From Erysipelotrichaceae bacterium (GTDB lineage Bacteria > Bacillota_I > Bacilli_A > Erysipelotrichales > Erysipelotrichaceae), in assembly GCA_029101345.1 (NCBI GenBank), contig JAQXQU010000017.1, forward strand, positions 1 through 64,000: a stretch of 64,000 nucleotides of DNA, read 5' to 3'. Within the stretch, counting starts at the first letter, position 1; every line of letters starts with the position of its first letter. The notes under the pieces were generated by a model that ran no database searches, had not been told where the DNA came from, and was given only the letters and a program-made list of their open reading frames with translations. A program made the position numbers and the translations under genes. This document shows positions 40,384-49,213 of this stretch, one piece after another.

Positions 40384-41355
40384 ATGCAATATCCCGACTT
40401 TCTAAAGAAAAAAGATACGATTGGCATCTGCGCACCAAGTGCTGGCGTTGGAAAGAAGCTGGTTGAGTATGAGGAATCGTTAAGTGTTCTGAAAAATGCC
40501 GGCTATCAGATCAAGGAAACAGCCAGTGTCAGAATCAATGATGTCAGAAGCAATTCCGCAAGCATCAGAGCAAGGGAATTCCATGAACTATTGGCAGATG
40601 ATGAAGTGTCCTTCATTGGCTTTGCGGCCGGTGGTGACTATATGTATGAAATGCTGGGTGATGTTGACTTTGATATGATTAGAAAACATCCCAAATGGCT
40701 TATGGGGGCTTCTGACCCCACTAATCTTCTCTATCCTGTCACAACTTTGCTTGATATAGCGACCATCTATGGCTACAATGCCGGTGGCTATAGCTTGGAT
40801 GGTGGACGTAGCAATGATGACAATCTCAGAATCATTGCTGGCGATATCATCAAGCAGAAATCATATGGCTTCTATAAGACCTTTCTTGATGAGATTGATG
40901 GCAATGACATCAAGCATCCTGTCAATTGGAAAAGTGATAATGATTTCAAGGCGGAAGGAAGACTTATTGGTGGCTGCTTTGACGTCATATCTACACTGAT
41001 GGGGACACCATTTGATGGAGCCAAGGACTTTATTAGACGTTATCAGGATGATGGAATCATCTGGTATTTTGACAATTATGCAAGAAATTCCTTTGACTTT
41101 TATCTGACATTGCTACAGATGAAATACGCAGGCTATTTTGAACATTGCAGGGCAGTGCTGCTTGGAAGGCATGCCTTTGGAAATGAAGAAAACATGACAT
41201 ATTATGAGGCTATGAAAAGGGTACTTGGTGCGATACCTTTTGCCTATGATCTTGATATTGGCCATACCACTCCGTGCATGACTTTGATCAATGGCTCCTA
41301 TGCCACATTTGAAATAAGTGGCAATAAGGGTTCAATTGTCATGGAACTAAGATAA
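40384..41355 (+). CDS. S66-family serine carboxypeptidase (LD-carboxypeptidase/MccF-like)
   Basis: A 323-residue protein: IGICAPSAG near the N terminus, the nucleophile in MGASDPTNLL (Ser about 110), EGRLIGGCFD with the Glu, and DIGHTTP with the catalytic His. The family includes LD-carboxypeptidases, which trim tetrapeptide stems during murein recycling, and MccF, which inactivates microcin C. There is no signal peptide, so it acts in the cytosol. The MccF-like features (GxSDxT) are present, and the distinction is not certain. GAGG lies before the ATG, and a TACAAT about 20 bases upstream may be the -10. Confidence 0.9.
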   Translation: MQYPDFLKKKDTIGICAPSAGVGKKLVEYEESLSVLKNAGYQIKETASVRINDVRSNSASIRAREFHELLADDEVSFIGFAAGGDYMYEMLGDVDFDMIRKHPKWLMGASDPTNLLYPVTTLLDIATIYGYNAGGYSLDGGRSNDDNLRIIAGDIIKQKSYGFYKTFLDEIDGNDIKHPVNWKSDNDFKAEGRLIGGCFDVISTLMGTPFDGAKDFIRRYQDDGIIWYFDNYARNSFDFYLTLLQMKYAGYFEHCRAVLLGRHAFGNEENMTYYEAMKRVLGAIPFAYDLDIGHTTPCMTLINGSYATFEISGNKGSIVMELR

Positions 41356-41379
41356 AAAGGCAGTCAATGCTGCCTTTTG
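41353..41379 (+). terminator. Terminator of the S66 peptidase gene
   Basis: AAAAGGCAG pairs with CTGCCTTTT around a 6-base loop and starts at the stop codon. Confidence 0.88.
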
Positions 41380-41490
41380 AATCAATTGGGGATAGGGCTT
41401 TAAAAGGAAAATCTATAATTAAAAGCTATCCAAAGCAATAAAAGAGTGCCACCAGAATCAGGAACGCCAGTGAGCCTGCTATATTCATAT

Positions 41491-41512
41491 GGCCTGAAAT
41501 AGGCCGTTTTTC
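41491..41512 (+). terminator. Orphan terminator-like hairpin
   Basis: GGCCT pairs with AGGCC around GAAAT, followed by GTTTTTC. It lies over 110 bases after the previous plus-strand gene, which already has a terminator. A TATAAT at 41414 could start a short RNA ending here, but no -35 is seen. Confidence 0.4.
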
Positions 41513-41537
41513 AATAGTTTTATATAAGCCGAGGGTG

Positions 41538-42578
41538 CTATTTGGTTCTATTCTCCATCAGCTTGTTGAAATAATCATAGAAGCCAATGATTTCCTTGAC
41601 AGGTGTATTCCAGGATGTGACAAAACGGACAATGGTATGGTTATCATCATAAGCTCCCCAATCAAGGAAGACATAATCCTTGCGCAATTCTTCAATCAAA
41701 GAGTTCTCAAGGATTGGGAAGATCTGGTTAGTGGTGGAATTGCCATAAAGCTTGATGCCATGTTTCCTAAAGACATAAGCAAGGGCATTGGCCATGCGAT
41801 TGGCATGCTTTGCCAGTTTGTAATAAAGTCCATTATTGAAGAATGTGCAGAAGGAAACACCAACAATTCTTCCTTTTGCCAGCATTGAGCATCGCTGCTT
41901 GATATAAAAACGGAAGTTTTCCTTAAGACTGTCGTTGACAATAACCATAGCCTCACCAAGCAAAGCGCCATTCTTGGTGCCACCAATATAGAACATATCA
42001 GCCATCTCTGCGATGTCTTTTAGTGTAAGGTCATTGTTGTTGGCGGTAAGAGCACAACCAAGACGTGCACCATCAAGATAGAGCATCAAACCATATTCAT
42101 CACAGATTTCTCTGATGGCTTTCAATTCAGCTTTGGTATAGATAGTGCCAATTTCAGTCGAATCAGAGACAAAGACCATCGCTGGTTTGACCATATGTTC
42201 ATCGGTATGGGCATCACAGATTCTTCTGATATCCTCTGGTCTTAGCTTGCCATCATCATTGGGAGCTGTCAGAATCTTGTGACCTGTTGCTTCAACGGCA
42301 CCGGTTTCATGGGTGTTGATATGGCCGGTATCTGCTGAAATCACAGCTTCATAAGGCTTGAGAATTGCACTGATGGCAAGAACATTGCAAGGCGTTCCAC
42401 CAGTGATGAAATGGACATCAGCCTGAGGCTGGCCTATTTCCTCTCTGATCATTTCCTCGGCTTTGAGGCAATATTCATCAAGTCCATAGCCTGCTGATTG
42501 CTGGAAGTTGACTTTGATAAGTTCCTCCATTATTTGAAGGCATGCGCCTTCCGAGTAGTCATTTGCAAAACTGTACAT
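41538..42578 (-). CDS. Low-specificity threonine aldolase
   Basis: A 346-residue PLP enzyme of the beta-eliminating lyase group: FITGGTPCNVLAISAIL, ISADTGHINTHETGAVEATGH (stacking His), LYLDGARLG with the PLP-binding Asp, and the Schiff-base lysine in YIGGTKNG (about residue 202). It cleaves threonine or allo-threonine to glycine and acetaldehyde. AAGGAG lies 8 bases before the ATG, and a good promoter (42644-42615) precedes it. With thrBC it gives the cell both synthesis and breakdown of threonine in this window. Confidence 0.93.
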   Translation of the reverse strand: MYSFANDYSEGACLQIMEELIKVNFQQSAGYGLDEYCLKAEEMIREEIGQPQADVHFITGGTPCNVLAISAILKPYEAVISADTGHINTHETGAVEATGHKILTAPNDDGKLRPEDIRRICDAHTDEHMVKPAMVFVSDSTEIGTIYTKAELKAIREICDEYGLMLYLDGARLGCALTANNNDLTLKDIAEMADMFYIGGTKNGALLGEAMVIVNDSLKENFRFYIKQRCSMLAKGRIVGVSFCTFFNNGLYYKLAKHANRMANALAYVFRKHGIKLYGNSTTNQIFPILENSLIEELRKDYVFLDWGAYDDNHTIVRFVTSWNTPVKEIIGFYDYFNKLMENRTK

Positions 42579-42614
42579 GGTATCTGCTCCTTAAGCTTTT
42601 TATCTTACTAGATA

Positions 42615-42644
42615 AGTATAATTAGCATTACTAGCCATTGTCAA
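42615..42644 (-). promoter_or_regulatory. Promoter of the threonine aldolase gene
   Basis: On the minus strand a perfect TTGACA (42644-42639) and TATACT (42620-42615) are 18 bases apart, 36 bases before the ATG. Confidence 0.85.
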
Positions 42645-42775
42645 AGAAAGCCATCACCTTAAGAATTGATTAATCTTTTAATGCAAGATTGATTGTATCT
42701 GCGATAATAATCGGCTTTCCTGATTTTTAATCCGCTTTTTGGCCATGCATCACATCTTTATATAAAAAGTCTTTT

Positions 42776-42784
42776 TGCTATAAT
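42776..42784 (+). promoter_or_regulatory. Extended -10 box of the deacetylase gene
   Basis: TGCTATAAT; the hexamer ends 6 bases before the ATG at 42791, with no ribosome site between. Confidence 0.65.
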
Positions 42785-42790
42785 CAAGTT

Positions 42791-44038
42791 ATGAACAAAA
42801 AAAGACGAATTAGACCACTTAGGCTGGCGATGCTCATAGCCTTGGTGGTTGTATTTTTCATAAGCATCTTCTTCTCTATCAAACTGCTGATTTCCTTTGT
42901 TACAGATGGTGGAATCCAATCGGTCAACAGTGATGCTGGCAAGTATCGCTATGGAAAATGCGTGGTCTTTTATCCTAAGGGGGAATTGGGAAAGGAATAT
43001 GCCAAGACTTTATGTACTAGCAAGGATGAAAGGGTAATTGACTACGAGGATGAATCATTTGGGGATTTCCATCACATCATCTATGAGGATCTTGATTACT
43101 ATACAAGCAATGACTACAAGGAAGCAAAGCTAAGCGGCATCAAGAATGAAAGGGCGATTGTCTCTTCCTATCTGCGCTATTGCATGAAGAAGGACAATAT
43201 TGATATTGCCTATACCTCTGACTTCCTATTAAAGACCAGTCCAGAAAACATTGACCTTAGTGAAGTCAGCTATGAATTGCTTTCAAAAGATGAGATTGGC
43301 GCTTATTTCAAGCAATATGACTATCAGGCAAGGATCCCTTCTGTTTATCTGCAAGGGCATTTCAACGAGGATCTTGGAGTAGAAGCCAAAGAACTTGAAA
43401 GGATACGCTACATCAATCCTGAACGCCCAATGCTGGCTTTGACTTTTGATGATGGTCCAAATGTCAATAAGAGCAATGGCGCAAGCAGTTTGGAAATAGT
43501 CAATACGCTTAGCGCTTACGATGCCAATGCGACCTTCTTTGTCCTGGGAAGCCGATTAAGCCAGGAATGTGTTGATTTCATCGGCACATCAATAGCTAAT
43601 GGCAATGAGATTGGTTCACATACCTATTCCCATTCATATCTTACAAAGCAGAATGCTTCAGATATTGTGGATGAGATTACCTGGCCAAATAAGCGCATCA
43701 ATGAGTCATTTGACTATGATATGAAATACTATCGTCCACCATATGGAGCTATCAATAGTGATGTCAAGGCCAATCAGCCATATCCGGCAATTCTATGGAA
43801 TGTCGATTCTGAAGACTGGAAGTCAAGAAATGCCAATACTGTAAAAGAAAAAGTCATGGCAGAAGTTGACAACTATGATGTTGTGCTTTTCCATGACATC
43901 TATTCATCGACTGCCGAAGCAATCAGGGATCTCGTTCCAATGCTCATTGATGAAGGCTATCAGCTTGTGACCATATCGGAAATGCTTGAGGCTTTGGATA
44001 TTGATCCATCATCAATCAGTGCTTTCTATGGCAAATAG
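42791..44038 (+). CDS. Membrane-anchored polysaccharide deacetylase
   Basis: A 415-residue protein: a basic N terminus, one TM helix at about 12-36, an extracellular region, and a NodB domain from about 205. The domain shows LTFDDGP (metal and base Asp), the HTYSH metal motif, RPPYG, NVDSEDW and LFHDIY. This is the pattern of peptidoglycan N-acetylglucosamine deacetylases, which confer lysozyme resistance. It acts outside the membrane. The predicted mRNA is leaderless. The 3' end overlaps the convergent WYL gene by 13 bases. Confidence 0.92.
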   Translation: MNKKRRIRPLRLAMLIALVVVFFISIFFSIKLLISFVTDGGIQSVNSDAGKYRYGKCVVFYPKGELGKEYAKTLCTSKDERVIDYEDESFGDFHHIIYEDLDYYTSNDYKEAKLSGIKNERAIVSSYLRYCMKKDNIDIAYTSDFLLKTSPENIDLSEVSYELLSKDEIGAYFKQYDYQARIPSVYLQGHFNEDLGVEAKELERIRYINPERPMLALTFDDGPNVNKSNGASSLEIVNTLSAYDANATFFVLGSRLSQECVDFIGTSIANGNEIGSHTYSHSYLTKQNASDIVDEITWPNKRINESFDYDMKYYRPPYGAINSDVKANQPYPAILWNVDSEDWKSRNANTVKEKVMAEVDNYDVVLFHDIYSSTAEAIRDLVPMLIDEGYQLVTISEMLEALDIDPSSISAFYGK

Positions 44039-44949
44039 GATTCAATGATTTCCTTTAGATAAGCAAGATACTTGTCAGCCATCTCCTGGGGGTGGCTGAT
44101 TTTTATTTTATTGCCATAGGTTGCCAATTTGCCCATAAGAGCCTCATTGAAGCTGGCTTTGATTGAAGCTCCATCCTTGGTAAAGACTATATTTGGGAAA
44201 TCATCTTCCAGGCGACGGTGAAGGATTTCATCATCGGCAAAGACCAATCTGATAGTGGTAGCCTTTTTGGAATAGAAGGAGTTGGTTGAAGCACTGATGT
44301 TACTGATGATTTCGCTTTTGGGAATGCATATTTCATCGTGGGCTTCGCCTATCTTCAATTCCAGAATATTTTCAAGGCGGAAGTGGTAGATGCGATTGCT
44401 TGATGGGTAATGGTAATAGAGGTAGTAGAAGTCGTTGGAACGATGAAGGTAGATTGGGAAGATTTCCTCCTTTTTCTTCTTACGGGTGATAATCAGGGAA
44501 AGATTCTGCCTGATGGCATAGAGCATATCCTCAAGATGGCCAAGGAAATTAAGATCACGATGCTTGATTGGATAGTCAATGGCTTTGAGAAACTTTTCAT
44601 CATCCTCGGAAAGAAGATGGTAGATTTTTCCACAAATGGCATTGAGCTGCTTATAATCAATATTCTTCAGACTTTCAAGGGAGTCGATGATTACCTTGGC
44701 TTCCGATAAGGAAAAAGGTGCTTCCTGCAGGAAATAGGTCTTATTTGCATATTCTATATCCAGACCGTATTCGCTTAGGGCTCTGATATCCTCATATAAA
44801 GTCTTGCGATTGACAGACTCAAAGCCAGCGTTTTGCAAAAGAGCAATGATTTCATTGATGGACAAGCGCTTATCAAAACTGCTTTTTCTGATGAAAATGC
44901 CAATAAGCGCCAGGATGCGCAAACGGTTGTTGTCTTTCTTTTCTTTCAT
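44026..44949 (-). CDS. WYL-domain transcriptional regulator
   Basis: A 307-residue regulator with an N-terminal winged helix (IRKSSFDKRLSINEIIALLQNAGF, then RKTLYEDIRALSEYGL), a helical middle and a WYL-type domain (FPIYLHRSNDFYYLYYHYPSSNRIYHFRLENI) in which the usual WYL triad is not conserved exactly. WYL domains sense ligands such as nucleic acids or nucleotides. TGTTATAAT ends 6 bases before the ATG, predicting a leaderless mRNA. The target is unknown. Confidence 0.87.
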   Translation of the reverse strand: MKEKKDNNRLRILALIGIFIRKSSFDKRLSINEIIALLQNAGFESVNRKTLYEDIRALSEYGLDIEYANKTYFLQEAPFSLSEAKVIIDSLESLKNIDYKQLNAICGKIYHLLSEDDEKFLKAIDYPIKHRDLNFLGHLEDMLYAIRQNLSLIITRKKKKEEIFPIYLHRSNDFYYLYYHYPSSNRIYHFRLENILELKIGEAHDEICIPKSEIISNISASTNSFYSKKATTIRLVFADDEILHRRLEDDFPNIVFTKDGASIKASFNEALMGKLATYGNKIKISHPQEMADKYLAYLKEIIESYLP

Positions 44950-44955
44950 GACATT

Positions 44956-44964
44956 ATTATAACA
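44956..44964 (-). promoter_or_regulatory. Extended -10 box of the WYL regulator
   Basis: TGTTATAAT on the minus strand; the hexamer (44961-44956) ends 6 bases before the ATG at 44949. Confidence 0.65.
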
Positions 44965-45032
44965 AGTGGGTAAAAATTTGGACAGTTTATTCTTGATCTA
45001 GCAATAACATAGAGGTGTAAGAGGTGAAAGGT

Positions 45033-45542
45033 ATGAACAAAATGACAAGAAACAATCTCTGGGCAGCAGCTATTGCCTGGATTCTATTCCTCAATGGTTA
45101 TGGAATTCTTTCCATCATCTGCTTGGCAATTATGGATTATGCCCTGCTAAATCGGTCAGATGTCAGATTTATAAGGCTTCTTTCATGCTTTTTGATTTGC
45201 TTTGCAAGTCTGGCCATTGCACTTCATTTTTCTTCCATCAGCTATTATTTTCCAGCAATCAGCTATTTCCTAATTGCTATCAGCATGCATATTGCTTTTC
45301 TTTATGAATATCTTGATAAGGAAAAGGAAGAAGGCTTGTTCAAAGCCAGCATAATGGCGATGGCTGTTGGTGCTTTCTTCTTCATCATTGCCATCTTTTT
45401 GCCCGATAGCTGGTATGATATCTTCACTAAAACCAATCTTTACTTGCTGGTTGGCATTGTCTTTATGCCATATGCTCTTTCAATGGCCATCAAATGTTTT
45501 ATTGTTGAATGCAAACAGCAAAAGGCGATTGCCAGCATTTGA
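45033..45542 (+). CDS. Small integral membrane protein
   Basis: A 169-residue protein with five or six TM helices (about 9-40, 46-62, 65-88, 103-123, 129-150) and short loops. I see no transporter or enzyme motif and do not recognise the family. AAGAGGTG lies 6 bases before this ATG; a GTG three codons earlier overlaps the ribosome site. It diverges from the WYL gene across an 83-base gap, so it could be that regulator's target. Confidence 0.7.
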   Translation: MNKMTRNNLWAAAIAWILFLNGYGILSIICLAIMDYALLNRSDVRFIRLLSCFLICFASLAIALHFSSISYYFPAISYFLIAISMHIAFLYEYLDKEKEEGLFKASIMAMAVGAFFFIIAIFLPDSWYDIFTKTNLYLLVGIVFMPYALSMAIKCFIVECKQQKAIASI

Positions 45543-45562
45543 AAAGGAGCATTTAGCTCCTA
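45541..45562 (-). terminator. Terminator of ispG
   Basis: On the minus strand GGAGC pairs with GCTCC around TAAAT, followed by TTTT. It overlaps the ispG stop and the end of the convergent membrane-protein gene. Confidence 0.75.
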
Positions 45563-46597
45563 GAAATTCTCAATTTCTTCCTTCAGGGTTTCAAAGACGA
45601 GATCCTGAGGGATGGTTCTGATAATGACGCCTTTTTTAAAGAGGATGGCTGAATCTTTGCCACCAGCTACACCGATGTCAGCTCTGGCTGCTTCTTGTGG
45701 CCCATTGACCGGGCAGCCCATGATGGCAACGGTGATATCCTTGTTGACAGTTTCCAAATATGCTGTCATCTTCTCAACGATTGGCAGCATGTCATATTGG
45801 ATACGGCCACAGGTTGGGCAGCTGACAAGATTTGGCACGTCCATCTTAAGGCCACAAGCCCTTAATAGCTTCTTGGCAACTTTGATTTCTTCGACTGGAT
45901 CATCAGAGACGGAAATGCGAATGGTATCACCAATGCCATCCAGCAAAAGATTGCCTAACGCTAATGAAGATTTGATGGCACTATCCAGCAAGCCACCGGC
46001 CTCTGTTACCCCCAGATGCAATGGGTATGGGAAAGTTTCGGCTGCCAGACGATAGGCTTTGATGGTTTCAAGCGGATCTGAAGACTTGAAGGATAAGCAG
46101 ATATTGTGATAGTCCAACTCCTCAAGGATGCGGAGATGGTCCTTGGCCGAAGCAATCATTGCCTCTTCACTATGCTTGTATTTGCGGTTCAATGATCCAC
46201 CATTGATACCAATGCGGATTGGAATATTCCTTATGCGGCAGGCTTCAACAACTTCCTTGATTTTGTCTTCATTTTCAATATTGCCAGGATTAAGCCTGAT
46301 CTTATCGGTTCCATTTGCGATGGCTGCAAGGGCAAAATCGGGATTGAAATGAATGTCGGAGACAAGTGGAATGGAGATCCTTTTTTTGATATTCCCGATA
46401 GCCAAGGCATCTTCCATGCTGAGGATGGCAACTCTAACTGCTTCACATCCCGCCATTTCCAGCTGCTTGATCTGTTTGACAGTAGCTTCGACATCATGGG
46501 TTTTGGTATTGGTCATCGATTGGATGATGACGCGATTCTGACCACCGATTTGCAGATTTCCAATCTGCAAGGGTCTTGTTTGTGTACGTTTGATCAT
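45560..46597 (-). CDS. ispG: 4-hydroxy-3-methylbut-2-enyl diphosphate synthase
   Basis: A 345-residue protein: IQSMTNTKTHDVEATVKQI, the TIM-barrel VSDIHFNP, IRIGINGGSLN, and the 4Fe-4S cysteines in LVSCPTCGR and MGCPVNGP. It reduces MEcPP to HMBPP in the methylerythritol phosphate route, two steps before isoprenoid building blocks. TATAAT ends 6 bases before the ATG and no ribosome site is present, so the mRNA is probably leaderless. Confidence 0.96.
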   Translation of the reverse strand: MIKRTQTRPLQIGNLQIGGQNRVIIQSMTNTKTHDVEATVKQIKQLEMAGCEAVRVAILSMEDALAIGNIKKRISIPLVSDIHFNPDFALAAIANGTDKIRLNPGNIENEDKIKEVVEACRIRNIPIRIGINGGSLNRKYKHSEEAMIASAKDHLRILEELDYHNICLSFKSSDPLETIKAYRLAAETFPYPLHLGVTEAGGLLDSAIKSSLALGNLLLDGIGDTIRISVSDDPVEEIKVAKKLLRACGLKMDVPNLVSCPTCGRIQYDMLPIVEKMTAYLETVNKDITVAIMGCPVNGPQEAARADIGVAGGKDSAILFKKGVIIRTIPQDLVFETLKEEIENF

Positions 46598-46603
46598 ATT
46601 TTA

Positions 46604-46609
46604 ATTATA
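46604..46609 (-). promoter_or_regulatory. -10 box of ispG
   Basis: TATAAT on the minus strand ends 6 bases before the ATG at 46597. Confidence 0.6.
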
Positions 46610-46647
46610 GCCTCTTGGGATAATCACTAATAAGGCTTTTTGCAGAA

Positions 46648-46679
46648 TTGATAGAAAAAGCCAATGCTGGCGTTATAAA
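46648..46679 (+). promoter_or_regulatory. Possible promoter of the rRNA methyltransferase gene
   Basis: TTGATA at 46648 and TATAAA at 46674 have a long 20-base spacing. The -10 ends 8 bases before the ATG at 46688. Confidence 0.4.
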
Positions 46680-46687
46680 ATGAATGT

Positions 46688-47998
46688 ATGAAATTGACAA
46701 TAAAGAAATATGGCATTAATGGCGAAGGCATCGCCTATGACCGAAAAATCCCTGTTTTTATCAAAGGGGCATTGAAGAATGAAGAAGTTGAAGCCAGACT
46801 GCTCAAATCCTTTGGATCTTATCGGACAGCAGCTTTAGGCAGAATCTATGAAGCATCCCCTGAGCGCAAGAATATCGACTGTCCTTATTTTGATAGATGT
46901 GGTGCATGCTCCCTGATGCATGCGACTTATCAGGAACAGCTGGCCATCAAGGCAGAAATACTGGAAGAATCACTGAGGAAATATGCAGATATTCATCTTC
47001 CTTTTGAAATCATTGAAAACGATGTTCCTGTGGGGTATCGCAATCTTTTGAAGATGCCGGTCGGCGATGAACATGGAAAGCTGGTCTGCGGCTTTTATCC
47101 CGAAGGATCCAATCGTTTTGCGACTGTTCCCCATTGTCTGATTCATGAGCCCTTATTGGAAAAGAAGAAGAATGAAGTCCTGAAGGTCTTGAACAGCCAC
47201 CATCTTCGGCCTTATGACCGTCATAGCAAAAAGGGAATCCGCTATCTGGTGATGCGGACAATAGGCGGTAATATTTCCCTATGTCTTGTGACTGGCGAAG
47301 GCAAGGTCTCAGAGAGTCTGATTCAGGACTTGAAGAAGATTGAAGGCATTACTTCCGCCTACCAGTCTGTCAATACCACAAGAGGCAAGGAAGTCTTTGG
47401 TCGACTCTTCTATCATCTGTATGGTGGAAAATATCTGACATTCAAATATGATGGCTTAAAGCTGGCATTAAGCACAAGGGCTTTCTATCAGCTTAATACC
47501 AAGCAGGCTGAAAAGCTCTATGCCTTGGTTGAAGAAAAGATGGGAGAAAACAACAATCTGGTTGTAGAAGCCTATGCTGGAATTGGTGTCATGTCAATGC
47601 TGGCTGCTCGAAGGAGCAAGAAGGTCATTGGTGTTGAGATTGTCCGGGAAGCTGTCTATGATGCAACAAGAAGTGCTAAGGTCAACAGGCTTGATAATGT
47701 GGAATTTGTCTGTGATGATAGCGGAAGCTATTTGAATGACAATTTGAAAAAAAGAACAATTGACCTGCTGATTGTTGATCCGCCTAGAAGCGGCCTGGAT
47801 GAAAAGATGATTGATGCCATTATGTCCAGCAACATCAAACGTATCATATATGTTTCCTGCTCACCTTCATCATTAAGCCAGAATCTCTCAGATCTGCAGG
47901 CAAAATATGAGGTTGAAAGCATTGATGCAGTGGATATCTTTACAAATACTGCTCATTTGGAAACTGTTGCAGTTCTAACAAGGAAATCATGCAGATGA
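46688..47998 (+). CDS. 23S rRNA (uracil-5-)-methyltransferase, RumA/RlmD family
   Basis: A 436-residue protein: an N-terminal TRAM-like OB domain, a 4Fe-4S site with CPYFDRCGAC near residue 60 plus a later Cys, and a Rossmann domain with YAGIGVMSML, VDPPRSGLD, the catalytic Cys in YVSCSP and the end motif FTNTAHLETVAVL. It makes 5-methyluridine in rRNA; U1939 or U747 cannot be chosen from sequence. No ribosome site is seen. It is 21 bases upstream of the MFS gene on the same strand. Confidence 0.92.
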   Translation: MKLTIKKYGINGEGIAYDRKIPVFIKGALKNEEVEARLLKSFGSYRTAALGRIYEASPERKNIDCPYFDRCGACSLMHATYQEQLAIKAEILEESLRKYADIHLPFEIIENDVPVGYRNLLKMPVGDEHGKLVCGFYPEGSNRFATVPHCLIHEPLLEKKKNEVLKVLNSHHLRPYDRHSKKGIRYLVMRTIGGNISLCLVTGEGKVSESLIQDLKKIEGITSAYQSVNTTRGKEVFGRLFYHLYGGKYLTFKYDGLKLALSTRAFYQLNTKQAEKLYALVEEKMGENNNLVVEAYAGIGVMSMLAARRSKKVIGVEIVREAVYDATRSAKVNRLDNVEFVCDDSGSYLNDNLKKRTIDLLIVDPPRSGLDEKMIDAIMSSNIKRIIYVSCSPSSLSQNLSDLQAKYEVESIDAVDIFTNTAHLETVAVLTRKSCR

Positions 47999-48019
47999 TC
48001 AAGTAATATAGGAGTATTT

Positions 48020-49180
48020 GTGCAAATCAAAAGAATCAAGCTATTGCTGGTAACATTTCTATTCTGGTTTTCCCATGCGATCGGCGGTCCTTATCAGACT
48101 GTCTATTTGAAATCGCTTGGGGTAGCCATGTCATTTATTGGTTCTATAGTAGGTGCTACTGGATTAACCCAGATGATTTTAAGAATTCCTCTTGGCCTGA
48201 TGGCTGATCGTAAAGCTCGCCATAAGGTTTTCATCTGTTTAAGCACGATCCTTTGTGCTACTGGTTCAATCATGCGTTTTGCGCTTCCGTCTGGTCCTGC
48301 CTTCTATCTTTCAAATCTCATTGGTGGAACAGGTGCAGCCATGTGGATTTCCTATACTGTTCTTTTTGGCAAATACTATGAGCCATCTGATATGGGCAAG
48401 GCCATGTCGACAATCATGGTTGCTGACACGGCTGGCATATTGAGTGCATCAATAGCTGGTTCAATCATTTCACAGATCAAGGGTATCCCATATATCTATC
48501 TATGCGCTGCTGTTGCTTCGATATTGGGCTTTATCATCGCGTTGACAATTGAAGAAGAAAAAGATGAGAAACAAGCTGTTTTGCCGATTTCTTCACTACT
48601 ACAAGCACTAAAGGACAGGAGGCTTCTGATCTATGCAATCTTAGCAGCCATTATCATGGGTGTTCACACTTCGATCACTTCCTTTGTATCGCAAGTCAGT
48701 TCAGGCCTTGGCGCTTCCAATTTTGAAATAGGCATCTATTCAATGGCATATACTGGTTCGGCAATCTTTGGTTCACGGCTGGCTGGCACGGCATTTATCA
48801 AGAAGCTTGGTGAAAAGAAAACCCTGGGCTATGCCTTTGCCATCTATGGTCTTTATGCACTGTTGGTCCCAAGAGTCCCGATGTTGTCACTTCTATTTGT
48901 CTTGCAGATAATAGGTGGCTTATCGGAGTCTTGCCTCTATGCAGCCTTGATGGGTGGGGCCACCTTGAATGTTGATCCGCAAAAGAAATCAACTGCCATG
49001 GGTTTCTTCCAAGGAATCTATGGCATTGGCATGACCTTTGTCCCATCCTTAAATGGCATGTTGGTTGAAAGATATGGCTTGACTGGTGGGTTTGGTGGCA
49101 TGGCAGCTCTTTGCTTTGCTGGCTTATTGATTGCTGTATCAATCAATTATGCAAATCTGAATAGGCAGGAAGCCAATTAG
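48020..49180 (+). CDS. MFS transporter
   Basis: A 386-residue protein with twelve predicted TM helices and the MFS motif A variant in the loop after TM2 (PLGLMADRKARHK). It starts at GTG with TAGGAG 6 bases upstream. The N terminus (LFWFSHAIGGPYQTVYL) resembles small drug/sugar efflux-type MFS members, and no substrate can be inferred. It probably shares a transcript with the upstream methyltransferase gene. Confidence 0.88.
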   Translation: MQIKRIKLLLVTFLFWFSHAIGGPYQTVYLKSLGVAMSFIGSIVGATGLTQMILRIPLGLMADRKARHKVFICLSTILCATGSIMRFALPSGPAFYLSNLIGGTGAAMWISYTVLFGKYYEPSDMGKAMSTIMVADTAGILSASIAGSIISQIKGIPYIYLCAAVASILGFIIALTIEEEKDEKQAVLPISSLLQALKDRRLLIYAILAAIIMGVHTSITSFVSQVSSGLGASNFEIGIYSMAYTGSAIFGSRLAGTAFIKKLGEKKTLGYAFAIYGLYALLVPRVPMLSLLFVLQIIGGLSESCLYAALMGGATLNVDPQKKSTAMGFFQGIYGIGMTFVPSLNGMLVERYGLTGGFGGMAALCFAGLLIAVSINYANLNRQEAN

Positions 49181-49200
49181 CTTGCATTCTGCTGATTAAT

Positions 49201-49206
49201 TATAAT
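49201..49206 (+). promoter_or_regulatory. -10 box of dnaE
   Basis: TATAAT ends 7 bases before the dnaE ATG at 49214. There is no ribosome site. Confidence 0.55.
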
Positions 49207-49213
49207 AAACATA

